A stretch of DNA of 26,285 bases from Bacteroidales bacterium UBA1219 (lineage in GTDB: Bacteria > Bacteroidota > Bacteroidia > Bacteroidales > P3), in NCBI GenBank assembly GCA_002309295.1, contig DBXF01000039.1:1-26285 (forward strand), given 5' to 3'. The notes beneath the pieces are model-generated. The model had not been told where the DNA came from, did no database searches, and worked only from the letters and a program-made list of their open reading frames with translations. Below are positions 8,359 through 15,823 of this stretch, piece after piece. The translations under genes were made by a program, and so were the position numbers. Numbering within the stretch: the first letter of the stretch is position 1; the number at the start of each line of letters is the position of its first letter.

Positions 8359-9282
8359 ATGATAGAAACTGCTCAGTACAACGGACTGCAATGGCACCAC
8401 ATTTCAGACGCCAGCGAAGAAGACTACCGCTACCTGCTTGAAACCTACAACTTCCACCCTCTCGACATCGAAGACTGCCGCGGCACCAACCAGCGCCCAA
8501 AAATCGACGAGTACGACAACTACTATTTCCTTATCCTTCATTTCCCCTATTTCGACAAAGGCAACAAATTCGTCCGCATCAAAGAGGTGAAAATTTTCTG
8601 GGGAAAGGACTATATCATCACCATCGGCAAGTCGCACTGGGCCGTGAAAAAGACCTTCGAGACCATCAGCGAAGGCCTCGCCGACAACGACGAACAGACC
8701 ATCGCCGCCTTCAAATCCAGCGACATACTGCTCTACCGCATCCTCGACCGGCTCATGGCCGAGACCAACACCCTCATCACACGCATCGGCGCCGAAGTGG
8801 ACCTCATCAACTACGACATTTTCAGCAAGAAAGCACGGACCATCATCGAACAGATATCCATCACCCGACGAAACATCATCCTGCTCAACACCACCTTCAA
8901 ACCTCAAATCCGACTCTTCCACCAATTCGAAAGCGGCGGCATCAAAGGCTTTACCGAAAGCGAGGAGATGGAAGACTACTGGGGCGATATCCTCGACCAA
9001 TACCAGAAGATGTTCGACTCCGTCGAGGATTACGGCGAACTTATCGAAGGTCTCTCGCAAACGTTCGACTCGTTGCAGGCCAACCGCTCCAACGAAATAA
9101 TGACAGTGCTCACCATCTTCTCTAGCACCATGCTGCCACTTACCGTGATAACAGGAATGTACGGTATGAACGTGGCACTGCCTTTCCAGGAACATCCGCA
9201 GGCTTTCTGGTTCGTGATGCTGATAATGGTGGTGGCCACCCTACTACTGCTTTTCTTCTTCAAACGACGCAACCTGCGATAA
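8359..9282 (+). CDS. corA: CorA-type magnesium/divalent cation channel
   Basis: A pentameric inner-membrane Mg2+ (or Co2+/Ni2+) channel. The 307-residue protein has the standard plan: a soluble acidic alpha/beta N-terminal domain, a long helical region (about residues 130-245), then two C-terminal membrane helices. The selectivity motif GMN is at residues 269-271 (TGMYGMNV), with an acidic periplasmic loop LPFQEHPQAFW after it and a basic FFKRRNLR tail on the cytoplasmic side. The ATG at 8359 is chosen because AAAGGAG lies about ten bases upstream; an earlier in-frame start at 8272 would overlap the -7 box. phoH begins 12 bases after the stop, so they form an operon. CorA homologues also serve as effectors in some type III CRISPR loci, but this one has the length and neighbours of a housekeeping channel. 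Confidence 0.93.
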   Translation: MIETAQYNGLQWHHISDASEEDYRYLLETYNFHPLDIEDCRGTNQRPKIDEYDNYYFLILHFPYFDKGNKFVRIKEVKIFWGKDYIITIGKSHWAVKKTFETISEGLADNDEQTIAAFKSSDILLYRILDRLMAETNTLITRIGAEVDLINYDIFSKKARTIIEQISITRRNIILLNTTFKPQIRLFHQFESGGIKGFTESEEMEDYWGDILDQYQKMFDSVEDYGELIEGLSQTFDSLQANRSNEIMTVLTIFSSTMLPLTVITGMYGMNVALPFQEHPQAFWFVMLIMVVATLLLLFFFKRRNLR

Positions 9283-9294
9283 AACCTCATCACC

Positions 9295-10269
9295 TTGGAA
9301 AACAATAATTTGGAAAAGATTCTCGCTCTCGACGAGATAGACCACGCCAACTTCTGGGGCACCAACAACCGCAACCTCAACTTCGTCAAAGCTCTGTTCC
9401 CCAAGCTCAACATCATCGCCCGCGGCGAGATGCTCAAAGTCATCGGTCCGGCCGATGAGATAAGCATCTTTGAAACCCAGCTGCGGCGACTCACCGACTA
9501 TTTCCGCCAGCACGGCACCATTACAGAAGAAAACATAATGCAGATAATCGAAGGCAACGTCTCTACCGACGACGCCAGCTCCGACATACTCGTGCACGGA
9601 CGCAACGGGCTGCTTATCAAAGCCCGCACCCCTAACCAGAAACGTCTGGTGGAGGCTTGCGCCGAAAACGACCTCGTCTTTGCCATCGGTCCCGCCGGAA
9701 CGGGCAAGACCTACACCGCTGTGGCACTGGCTGTGAGGGCCTTGCGCAACAAAGAGGTGCGACGCATAATCCTCACCCGTCCGGCAGTGGAGGCCGGCGA
9801 AAACCTCGGATTCCTGCCCGGCGACCTCCGCGAAAAACTCGACCCCTACCTGCAACCTCTCTACGACGCCCTGCGCGACATGATCCCGCAACAGAAACTG
9901 CAGTCGCTGTGGGAAGACAAGACTATCGAGATAGCTCCCCTCGCCTTTATGCGCGGACGCACCCTCGACAATGCTTTCGTAATCCTCGACGAGGCTCAGA
10001 ACGCCACTTCGGCACAGTTAAAGATGTTCCTCACCCGCATGGGACGCAACGCCAAATTCGTCGTCACCGGCGACCTCACACAAATCGACCTGCCGCGCTA
10101 CCAGTCGTCGGGATTGGCACACGCCATCTCTATCTTAGGCAATATCAAGAACATATCCATCATCCAGCTCGACAACAGCGATGTGATACGCCACAAGCTG
10201 GTGACAAAGATAATCAACGCATACGAGCAAAATCCGCAGAAAACTGAAAAGGAAGATGTGAAGGCGTGA
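9295..10269 (+). CDS. phoH: PhoH-family ATPase
   Basis: A cytoplasmic P-loop ATPase of the PhoH/PhoL family, tied in other bacteria to RNA metabolism and stress; the exact substrate is unsettled. The N-terminal part (residues 1-110) resembles the RNA-binding-like region of PhoH proteins, with ARGEMLKVIGP. The ATPase follows with Walker A GPAGTGKT (132-139), the family signature RPAVEAGENLGFLPGD, Walker B VILDEAQN (229-236) and TGDLTQIDLP. The 324-residue length is normal. No ATG fits the N-terminus: the likely start is the TTG at 9295, or a second TTG at 9310, because the first in-frame ATG would remove the conserved N-terminal region. It is the second gene of the corA transcript and is followed within six bases by an 8-bp tandem array. 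Confidence 0.95.
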   Translation: MENNNLEKILALDEIDHANFWGTNNRNLNFVKALFPKLNIIARGEMLKVIGPADEISIFETQLRRLTDYFRQHGTITEENIMQIIEGNVSTDDASSDILVHGRNGLLIKARTPNQKRLVEACAENDLVFAIGPAGTGKTYTAVALAVRALRNKEVRRIILTRPAVEAGENLGFLPGDLREKLDPYLQPLYDALRDMIPQQKLQSLWEDKTIEIAPLAFMRGRTLDNAFVILDEAQNATSAQLKMFLTRMGRNAKFVVTGDLTQIDLPRYQSSGLAHAISILGNIKNISIIQLDNSDVIRHKLVTKIINAYEQNPQKTEKEDVKA

Positions 10270-10274
10270 AGATG

Positions 10275-10330
10275 TTGAATTGTTTAACTGTTTAACTGTT
10301 GAGTTGTTTAATTGTTTTGTTGATTAACTG
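10275..10330 (+). repeat. Tandem array of seven degenerate 8-bp units
   Basis: Immediately after phoH, the sequence divides into seven back-to-back octamers: TTGAATTG, TTTAACTG, TTTAACTG, TTGAGTTG, TTTAATTG, TTTTGTTG and ATTAACTG. All end in TG and most start with TT. No hairpin is formed, so it is not a classical terminator. It separates the convergent ends of phoH and the M50B-like gene. Confidence 0.75.
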
Positions 10331-10353
10331 CAAACAGCAAACTCAAAACTAAT

Positions 10354-11013
10354 TTAGAACACCGCTTTTAGGATAGCGACAAGATTTTCCCACATCCCTT
10401 TGCATACCGACACAATTCCGTCGGCAAAACCCATTTTTATAGAAAACAGCACAACGGATATGTTGAACATCAGAAACAGGGCTATAAATACAAACGAGCG
10501 TAGATAGCCACACTTTTTTATGTCCGTCTGTTTAAGACGCGTCTGCAAAGCAAAACAAATCAGATGGAAAGCAAAGGTAAATCCGATAAAGATATGGAAC
10601 AGATACATGCTTTTGTCGGCAATCATCAGGCTGATTAACAGCAATATATACGTGAACAAGGGCAATGTGTATGGAGCGAGGGAAATACAAGTGTTGCCGA
10701 ACGCATTTTTGCCGCTGTGCCACACTTCTCCTGAGCCGTCGGAGTTGACTTTCAGCGACTTGACCCTCTTAAAAAACATAATACCAACCACCATGTGAGT
10801 AAGCTCGTGCGACAAAGTCTCCAACGTACCGCCAATTTCACGAAAAAAAGGAATGATGCGCAACAGAAAACAGACACCCATGCCGATGAAAAACCACTTA
10901 TATGCTGATAAACATGTAAAAATGCCAGTTACGGCCGACCAAAATTCCGGCCATACAACAACAATGCCAACAAGCATCAGCAGAAATGTAACTATCCTAT
11001 AGACTTTCGACAT
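10354..11013 (-). CDS. M50B-like membrane metallopeptidase
   Basis: A 219-residue multi-pass membrane protein. Residues 69-73 read HELTH, the HExxH zinc signature, at the start of a hydrophobic segment (SHELTHMVVGIMFF), which is the arrangement of the M50B-like peptidase family. About five hydrophobic segments are visible. The stretch after the motif (DGSGEVWHSGKNAFGN, then LAPYTLPLFTYILL) corresponds to the part of M50-like proteins that follows the first active-site helix, but I cannot point to the third zinc ligand with certainty. The substrate is unknown. The gene has its own good promoter (11072-11102) and is convergent with phoH. The gene looks lower in GC than corA-phoH. Confidence 0.78.
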   Translation of the reverse strand: MSKVYRIVTFLLMLVGIVVVWPEFWSAVTGIFTCLSAYKWFFIGMGVCFLLRIIPFFREIGGTLETLSHELTHMVVGIMFFKRVKSLKVNSDGSGEVWHSGKNAFGNTCISLAPYTLPLFTYILLLISLMIADKSMYLFHIFIGFTFAFHLICFALQTRLKQTDIKKCGYLRSFVFIALFLMFNISVVLFSIKMGFADGIVSVCKGMWENLVAILKAVF

Positions 11014-11071
11014 CGGCTAAAGAATTACACAACAACAATGTACGAAAAGCACATCAATGTTCTTCGGACAT

Positions 11072-11102
11072 CAAATATACAAAAAAAAGGAACAATGTCA
11101 AA
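11072..11102 (-). promoter_or_regulatory. Promoter of the M50B-like peptidase gene
   Basis: The minus strand reads TTTG (11099-11102), a 19-base spacer, then TATATTTG (11072-11079), a full Bacteroidetes-type match. Predicted transcription starts near 11065. The -33 box abuts the stop codon of the upstream XRE gene. Confidence 0.7.
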
Positions 11103-11103
11103 A

Positions 11104-11691
11104 CTAATCCTCGGCGCGAGTAAATTCCTCGAAAGTGTGGTCGGAGTAAAAAACAAGATAACGCACTGCCTTACGGGTCTCCTTTTTCTGAATCGGTTTT
11201 TCTTTGTCCCCGTCCGAATTTTGAACTTCTGCGTAATTCTCGTCGAGTTTAGGCCCGTTTGTTATTGCCTGATTTTCAACTTCTTTTAAAATTGGAGTAT
11301 TTTCAACAACCTCATTTTCAACAACTTCCGAAATGGTGTTTTGTGGTGTAATTTCAGTCATTTCAGAGGAAAAGATATCCATCTGTCCGCCATTTTCAAC
11401 ACGTTCCATCTGATTTTCAATTGTTTGGATATTAAGGGCGGTTTCTGTGCCAGAATTTTGCACAGTCTCCTGAGTGTTGGCGGATTTGTACATCTCGCCC
11501 TTGCCGAACAAAAGCCAGTTGGTGTCAATTTCTGGATAGCGGTTCAAAACACGCATAACAAAATCCAGACTGGGCTTGTTTCGTCCTGACATTATGTGCG
11601 ACATACCCGAACGCTGAATGTTTATCTCGTCTGCAAACTGCGATGCGGTGATATTTTTTGCACGCATTATTAGATTAATTCTGTCTATCAT
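11104..11691 (-). CDS. XRE-family helix-turn-helix protein, putative autorepressor
   Basis: Residues 1-66 form an XRE/Cro-type helix-turn-helix: MIDRINLIMRAKNITASQFA, then INIQRSGMSHIMSGRNKPS as the turn and recognition helix. This is followed by the NWLLFGKGEM motif common in Bacteroidetes phage-repressor-like regulators. A long polar, Glu/Asn/Thr-rich linker (about 70-165) has no recognisable fold. A short C-terminal block (RYLVFYSDHTFEEFTR) recurs in this type of protein as I remember it. It has no peptidase S24 motif, so SOS-type self-cleavage is not expected. Upstream lies a cluster of TTACA-WW-TGTAA palindromes, one of which covers its own -7 box, so it probably represses itself (inference). 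The target genes are not known. Confidence 0.82.
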   Translation of the reverse strand: MIDRINLIMRAKNITASQFADEINIQRSGMSHIMSGRNKPSLDFVMRVLNRYPEIDTNWLLFGKGEMYKSANTQETVQNSGTETALNIQTIENQMERVENGGQMDIFSSEMTEITPQNTISEVVENEVVENTPILKEVENQAITNGPKLDENYAEVQNSDGDKEKPIQKKETRKAVRYLVFYSDHTFEEFTRAED

Positions 11692-11726
11692 AAGAAGTTA
11701 CATTTATAACGGTAAATATTTTCAGT

Positions 11727-12090
11727 TTACAAATATACATAAAAATATTGAAACATTTGTAACTTTTGTTAATATTACAAATGTAAACACCTAAATATCC
11801 GAGAATTTACTTTAATTAAATAATATAATACATTGATTTATAATATTTTATTTTGAAACAATTATTGATAGTATGTTTACACGGTAAATATAGCTAACTC
11901 ATTGAAGTAACACTATAGATATAAAAGTAATTTTATTGGTTTTTAGGTATTTATGATAAATTTATCCATTTGTTTACGACGAATTAAGTGGTTTACATTT
12001 GTTTTGATAAAACATTTGTAAACTTTGCACTTTGTAATGTGTTACGTTTGTAAAATATCATATTGTTACAAATGTATAATACATTTGTAA
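11727..12090. promoter_or_regulatory. Cluster of palindromic operator-like sites
   Basis: At least eight 12-bp sites fit TTACA-WW-TGTAA with zero to three mismatches. They start at 11727, 11751, 11775, 11993, 12010, 12042, 12066 and 12079. The copy at 11775 is perfect. Starts at 11727, 11751 and 11775, and those at 12042 and 12066, are exactly 24 bp apart. The sites form two groups separated by about 210 bp; a variant palindrome, TTTAC-ACG-GTAAA, lies between them at 11876-11888. Site 11727 overlaps the XRE gene's -7 box. The palindromes are seen directly; binding by the XRE protein is inference. Confidence 0.65.
11730..11737 (-). promoter_or_regulatory. -7 box of the XRE gene
   Basis: TATATTTG on the minus strand is a full TAnnTTTG match, 38 bases upstream of the XRE ATG. 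It lies inside the first palindromic site, so occupation of that site would block transcription. Confidence 0.55.
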
Positions 12091-12458
12091 ACACAAAAAT
12101 AGAGTATTTTATTATCCAGAAAAAAATCACTACGCTGTCTTTCGGTTATTGATTAAAAAATCTTACTGGCCTATTCACTCTCCCATGGTGATGGAGTTTG
12201 TCAAAATTTTCATTCAAAAAGATGTGGAGTTAACCCTTTTTTATTGTTCCGACATCTCAAAATCTTCACTGAAAACCTTATTACGATATAAGAAAAATAT
12301 TTTTATCGCATTCTCGTTGAGGAAAAAGCATCTTCATAACGTAACAACTAATTGTATATCAACAATTTCATGGCTCTACCCTACCCTTTCGTCGCAGGTG
12401 TTGAAAAACAAGTTGATATTTATTTTGCTAAAAAAGTTTTCATTTTCATAAAAAAAAG
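12091..12458. other. AT-rich intergenic stretch without a supported gene
   Basis: This segment lies between the palindrome cluster and the small lipoprotein promoter. It is strongly AT-rich. The only open frame of note (from 12149 or 12185, plus strand) needs a poor start and has a Lys/Ile/Ser-rich product without family features. I see no RNA gene, hairpin terminator or repeat in it. Confidence 0.5.
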
Positions 12459-12466
12459 TAATTTTG
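12459..12466 (+). promoter_or_regulatory. Candidate -7 box for the small lipoprotein
   Basis: TAATTTTG on the plus strand matches TAnnTTTG. A TTTTC about 18 bases upstream is a poor -33 match. It would give a leader of about 50 bases before the ATG at 12526. Confidence 0.5.
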
Positions 12467-12525
12467 CACACACAATAATAAGAAATTAGGCTCGTTATTT
12501 ACTAAATAATAAAAAGAGACTCAAA

Positions 12526-12657
12526 ATGAAAAAACGTATTATAATGATCGCCGGCGTGGCTTTGTTGCTTGGAGTTATGCTTGCATCATGCTATTCGACG
12601 TCGCACAACACCTGTCCGGCATACCGAGGCGCGCAGACCTCGCACTACAGAAGGTAA
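12526..12657 (+). CDS. Small lipoprotein, 43 residues
   Basis: The protein opens with a Lys/Arg n-region (MKKR), a hydrophobic h-region and the lipobox LASC, with the lipidated cysteine at residue 22. This leaves a mature lipoprotein of only 22 residues: a short Ser/Thr/His stretch, then CPAYRG and a basic end HYRR. Support comes from the coherent signal peptide, an A-rich upstream region (AAAAAGAG) typical of Bacteroidetes starts, a matching promoter box and a strong terminator about 100 bases downstream. A second cysteine (residue 30) may pair or bind something. Function is unknown; very small lipoproteins of this kind are common in Bacteroidales and often missed by gene callers. Confidence 0.7.
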   Translation: MKKRIIMIAGVALLLGVMLASCYSTSHNTCPAYRGAQTSHYRR

Positions 12658-12742
12658 GCAGCCGTTCCGGTTTTTGGTGTTTACAGACAATCCTGTTGCC
12701 TGCTTTTATTTCATTTGTAATGACAACAGCAACACATTGTAA

Positions 12743-12790
12743 GAAAAAAAATAAGGGGAATGTTTTTCGGACACTCCCCTTTTAGTTTGT
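12743..12790. terminator. Bidirectional intrinsic terminator
   Basis: An 11-bp stem with one imperfect pair (AAGGGGAATGT at 12753-12763, ACACTCCCCTT at 12771-12781) is flanked by an A-rich run on the left and TTTT on the right. On the minus strand the stem is followed by TTATTTTTTTT, a strong terminator for the parE-12803 operon. On the plus strand the T run is shorter but could end the lipoprotein transcript. Confidence 0.8.
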
Positions 12791-12802
12791 AAATAACGTC
12801 TG

Positions 12803-13537
12803 TTATTTAGATTTTTTCTGATCTTTCTTTGGTTTCTTGGATGTCTCTTTGGCAGGTTTGGCCGTTTTTTCTGATTTAGCCGAGCTTTTGGATTCGGCTT
12901 TTTTGGCAGTTTTCTTTTCGGTAGTCTTTTTGGCTTTGGGCGTGGATTTTGAGGAAGACTTTTTACTTTTCTTTTCGTTTTTTTCCTCTTCCTGTTCGGC
13001 TTCCATCATTTCAAGCTCGATGTCGAGAAGGTCATCCTCATCGGGTTCCATATCGTCGTCGAGAAGGTCATCGTCGTCCAAGTCTTCATCGGTTTCTTCA
13101 TCGTCGTCGCTTCCGAAAGCGTTATCGGAGGTGGCGTCGGCCATGGCGGCTTCTTCGGCGTAAGCCTTTTCGTAGTCGCCGTGGTTGAGGGTGAATTCGC
13201 GGTGCGCCTCGTCCTTCTCGCCGTTGTCGTTCTGTTCCATTATGTCCATGTCCGACATCTCACTACCTTTAGTGCTGTCGCCGAAAAGGTCTTTTTCCAG
13301 TTCATCCTCGGCCATAGGCGAATCGATTTTCACCTCGAATTTCACCATATACACAGTGTCTTCGGTTTCGAAGGGGACGACAAAAATGGGTGTCCCGTCG
13401 GGTTTTATTATTTTTTTTAGATATGGATCATACCCGTCGGGTTGGGGGTATGCTTCTGCAAATTGTTCTTTCAATTCGTCTGTCAACTTATCAAAACTGA
13501 TAATCCTGTTGTTTTTGTGTGTTTCGTTATTTGCCAT
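12803..13537 (-). CDS. Acidic protein with histone-like Lys-rich tail
   Basis: Function unknown. The 244 residues divide into three parts. A folded-looking N-terminal part (1-80) has FDKLTDELKEQFAEAYPQP and then a beta-rich IIKPDGTPIFVVPFETED. The middle is a strongly acidic stretch (about 135-185) with long Asp/Glu runs. The 59-residue tail (186-244) has Lys, Ser, Ala, Thr and Pro and resembles histone H1 or HU-type DNA-binding tails. The start is an ATG at 13537, 40 bases after the parE stop, so it is probably co-transcribed with topoisomerase IV, and an intrinsic terminator follows. The context and tail suggest a role at DNA, for example nucleoid binding or control of topology, but this is inference. 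The acidic stretch could fold back on the tail. Confidence 0.8.
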   Translation of the reverse strand: MANNETHKNNRIISFDKLTDELKEQFAEAYPQPDGYDPYLKKIIKPDGTPIFVVPFETEDTVYMVKFEVKIDSPMAEDELEKDLFGDSTKGSEMSDMDIMEQNDNGEKDEAHREFTLNHGDYEKAYAEEAAMADATSDNAFGSDDDEETDEDLDDDDLLDDDMEPDEDDLLDIELEMMEAEQEEEKNEKKSKKSSSKSTPKAKKTTEKKTAKKAESKSSAKSEKTAKPAKETSKKPKKDQKKSK

Positions 13538-13577
13538 TTTTCAAAACTTTTTTCGATTATAGTTTAATAAATATGAA

Positions 13578-15455
13578 TTAGTCGTTATCATCGTCAGTGC
13601 GCAGGTTTTCCATAAGGAATTTCTTGCGTTCCGGGGTATTTTTGCCCATGTAGAAATTAAGCACCCTTGCACTGTCGAAATCTTTGTTGAAAATCACCGG
13701 ATCGAGACGCATGTCCTTGCCAATGAAGTTTTTGAACTCGTCGGCGGAAATCTCTCCGAGACCTTTGAATCGTGTTATTTCGGCGTTTTTGATGCTGTCT
13801 ATCGCCTCGACGAGTTCCTCGTCGGTGTAGCAGTAGAGTGTTTTCTGCTTGTTGCGTACGCGGAACAGCGGCGTCTGCAGTATGTACACGTGTCCGGTCT
13901 TTATCAGGTCGGGGAAGAACTGCAGGAAGAAAGCCAGCAGCAGCATACGGATATGCATGCCGTCGTGGTCGGCATCGGTGGCTATCACCACGTTGTTGTA
14001 GCGCAGGTTTTCCAGACCGTCGTCGATGTCGAGGGCGCTGTGGAGCAGGTTGAACTCCATGTTCTGGTAAACGATGGCTTTGCTTTTGCCGTAGCAGTTC
14101 TTGGGTTTGCCTCGCAGGCTGAACACAGCTTGTGTGTTCACGTCGCGCGATTTGGTGATGGAGCCGCTTGCCGAGTCGCCCTCGGTGATGAAAATGGTGG
14201 TCTCGAGACGACGTTCGTGATTGCTGTTGTAGTGCACACGGCAGTCGCGGAGCTTGCGGTTGTTGAGGCTTACCTTTTTGGTTTTGTCCTTGTTGGCTTT
14301 CTTTATATCGGCAATTTCTTTGCGTTCCTTTTCAGACGCCACAATCTTAGCCTGCAGCGCCTCAGCGGTTTGTGCGTTGATATGCAGGTAGTTGTCGAGG
14401 TTACGCTTGATGATGTCCATCACATAGCTCTTCACCGTGGGACTTTCGTTGGGCAGTCCGTCGCGGCTAGGCTCCATATATGTCGAGCTGAAGTTTGTCT
14501 TTGTCTGGTTTTTGAACTCGGGTTCCTGCACCCTTATGCTTATCACGCATATAATGCCCTGACGTATGTCGTTGGGGTCGTAGTCTTTTTTATAGAACTC
14601 ACGAACAGTTTTCACTATTGCCTCGCGGAAAGCGCCTTGGTGCGTGCCACCATCGGGGGTGTATTGTCCGTTCACAAAAGAGTAGTATTCTTCCTTGTTG
14701 TATTGTCCGTCGCCGTGGGTGAAAGCCACTTCAAGGTCGCCTTCGTGTATGTGGATGATGGGATACAGCCCCTCTCCTTCCATATTATTTTCCAAAAGGT
14801 CTATGATGCCGTTCTTGGAATAGATGCGCTGGCCGTTGTAGCGCATGGTTAGACCTTTGTTGAGATAGGCGTAGTTCCAGATTTTCTTTTCTATGTAGTC
14901 GTTGATATAGTGGTAGTTGCCGAAACATTTGACATCGGGAATGAATTCCACGTAGGTGCCGTTGTCCTCGGTGGTGGGCATCAGTTCGGATTCGTTTATC
15001 AGCTTGCCTTCGGTGAATTCGGCGTATTTTGTCTGTCCGTCGCGGAAAGCCTGCACTTTGAAATACGACGAGAGGGCGTTCACCGCCTTGGTACCCACGC
15101 CGTTGAGGCCGATGGATTTCTGGAAAGTCTTGTTGTCGTATTTTCCGCCCGTGTTGAGGCGCGACACAGCTTCAACCATCTTGCCGAAAGGTATTCCGCG
15201 GCCGTGGTCGCGTACCGACACCACCTTGTCCTGAAACGACACATTGACCTCTATCTGTTTGCCGAATCCCGATGTGAACTCGTCTATCGAATTGTCTATA
15301 ACCTCCTTGATAAGTATATATACACCGTCGTCCTGCGAAGAACCGTCGCCCAGTTTGCCTATGTACATAGTGGGACGCAAGCGCAGATGTTCCATGTCTT
15401 CCAAATGGATGATGGAATCATCTGTATAGTTGTTTTCCAATGGCTTCTCGTCCAT
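13578..15455 (-). CDS. parE: DNA topoisomerase IV subunit B (type IIA ATPase subunit)
   Basis: The ATPase/TOPRIM subunit that works with ParC to decatenate and relax DNA. The N-terminal GHKL ATPase has [10 protein letters not shown] (from residue 51), DHGRGIP and [15 protein letters not shown] transducer domain follows, with a QTKTNFSS motif in place of the usual QTKxKL loop. The TOPRIM domain has ITEGDSASG (about 425) and the metal-binding [12 protein letters not shown] (about 490), then [11 protein letters not shown]. The 625-residue length and the [14 protein letters not shown] variation (GyrB usually has EGDSAGG) fit the Bacteroidetes ParE type rather than GyrB. The start is an ATG at 15455, about 60 bases after a matching -7 box. 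No parC is in the window; the gene downstream is the acidic/Lys-rich protein. Confidence 0.93.
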   Translation of the reverse strand: MDEKPLENNYTDDSIIHLEDMEHLRLRPTMYIGKLGDGSSQDDGVYILIKEVIDNSIDEFTSGFGKQIEVNVSFQDKVVSVRDHGRGIPFGKMVEAVSRLNTGGKYDNKTFQKSIGLNGVGTKAVNALSSYFKVQAFRDGQTKYAEFTEGKLINESELMPTTEDNGTYVEFIPDVKCFGNYHYINDYIEKKIWNYAYLNKGLTMRYNGQRIYSKNGIIDLLENNMEGEGLYPIIHIHEGDLEVAFTHGDGQYNKEEYYSFVNGQYTPDGGTHQGAFREAIVKTVREFYKKDYDPNDIRQGIICVISIRVQEPEFKNQTKTNFSSTYMEPSRDGLPNESPTVKSYVMDIIKRNLDNYLHINAQTAEALQAKIVASEKERKEIADIKKANKDKTKKVSLNNRKLRDCRVHYNSNHERRLETTIFITEGDSASGSITKSRDVNTQAVFSLRGKPKNCYGKSKAIVYQNMEFNLLHSALDIDDGLENLRYNNVVIATDADHDGMHIRMLLLAFFLQFFPDLIKTGHVYILQTPLFRVRNKQKTLYCYTDEELVEAIDSIKNAEITRFKGLGEISADEFKNFIGKDMRLDPVIFNKDFDSARVLNFYMGKNTPERKKFLMENLRTDDDND

Positions 15456-15507
15456 AAAATCCTGTGTGTCTTTGTTTTACCTTTGTTAAGCTTGAATATT
15501 CAACTTG

Positions 15508-15515
15508 CAAAGTTA
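15508..15515 (-). promoter_or_regulatory. Candidate -7 box for the parE operon
   Basis: TAACTTTG on the minus strand matches TAnnTTTG, giving a leader of about 45 bases before the parE ATG. A TTTC rather than TTTG stands near -33. Confidence 0.5.
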
Positions 15516-15660
15516 CACAACAATTCGAAATTATGGAAATTTTTTTGATTTTTTTTTATCAACAACGGACGTTGCAAAAGTTTTGCACATATTCTCACAT
15601 ACTATATGCAAAATATGCGATAAAAGGGGTTCATTTCTTCTTTTAAAGGAAAATAGTCCA

Positions 15661-15726
15661 TATTTTTGCATGCCTATGCTATGCTGTGAAAGGTAAAAGA
15701 GAGTCTCCCGACAGCATTGTACATAG
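15661..15726 (+). other. Intergenic hairpin behind a promoter-like box
   Basis: In the 368-base gap between parE and tRNA-Leu, TATTTTTG (15661-15668) matches a -7 box. About six bases on, an imperfect hairpin begins: CTATG (15674) pairs with CATAG (15722-15726), and ATGCTGT (15681-15687) with ACAGCAT (15711-15717). A small RNA is possible, but there is no -33 box and no T run after the hairpin. Confidence 0.25.
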
Positions 15727-15778
15727 CTACAAATCAACACATTGCACGCAAACACGTATGTCTATATTCATTTTTTCC

Positions 15779-15809
15779 TTTGCGGATACGCATTTTTTTC
15801 GTATTTTTG
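15779..15809 (+). promoter_or_regulatory. Bacteroidetes-type promoter for tRNA-Leu
   Basis: TTTG (15779-15782), a 19-base spacer and TATTTTTG (15802-15809) fit the -33/-7 pattern fully. RNA would start near 15816, eight bases before the mature tRNA. Confidence 0.75.
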
Positions 15810-15823
15810 CAAAACAAAATCCT

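Noticed and set aside
8404..9195. Minus-strand frame of 263 codons opposite corA
   Set aside because: Shadow of corA, which has its own promoter, Shine-Dalgarno and GMN motif.
8359..9282. CorA as a CRISPR-linked SAM-AMP effector
   Set aside because: Length, GMN context and phoH operon fit a housekeeping channel, and no type III genes are near; kept only as a low-score observation.
11727..12090. Palindromes as a replication origin or DnaA boxes
   Set aside because: The repeats do not match the DnaA box pattern TTATNCACA, and no dnaA or replication-initiator gene is adjacent.
12149..12451. Open frame of 100 codons on the plus strand
   Set aside because: It needs a TTG start or an internal ATG at 12185, has a Lys/Ile/Ser-rich product typical of AT-rich non-coding DNA, and no promoter box or family motif.
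13890..14852. Plus-strand frame of 320 codons opposite parE
   Set aside because: Shadow of the topoisomerase gene; Val/Phe/His-rich product without domains.
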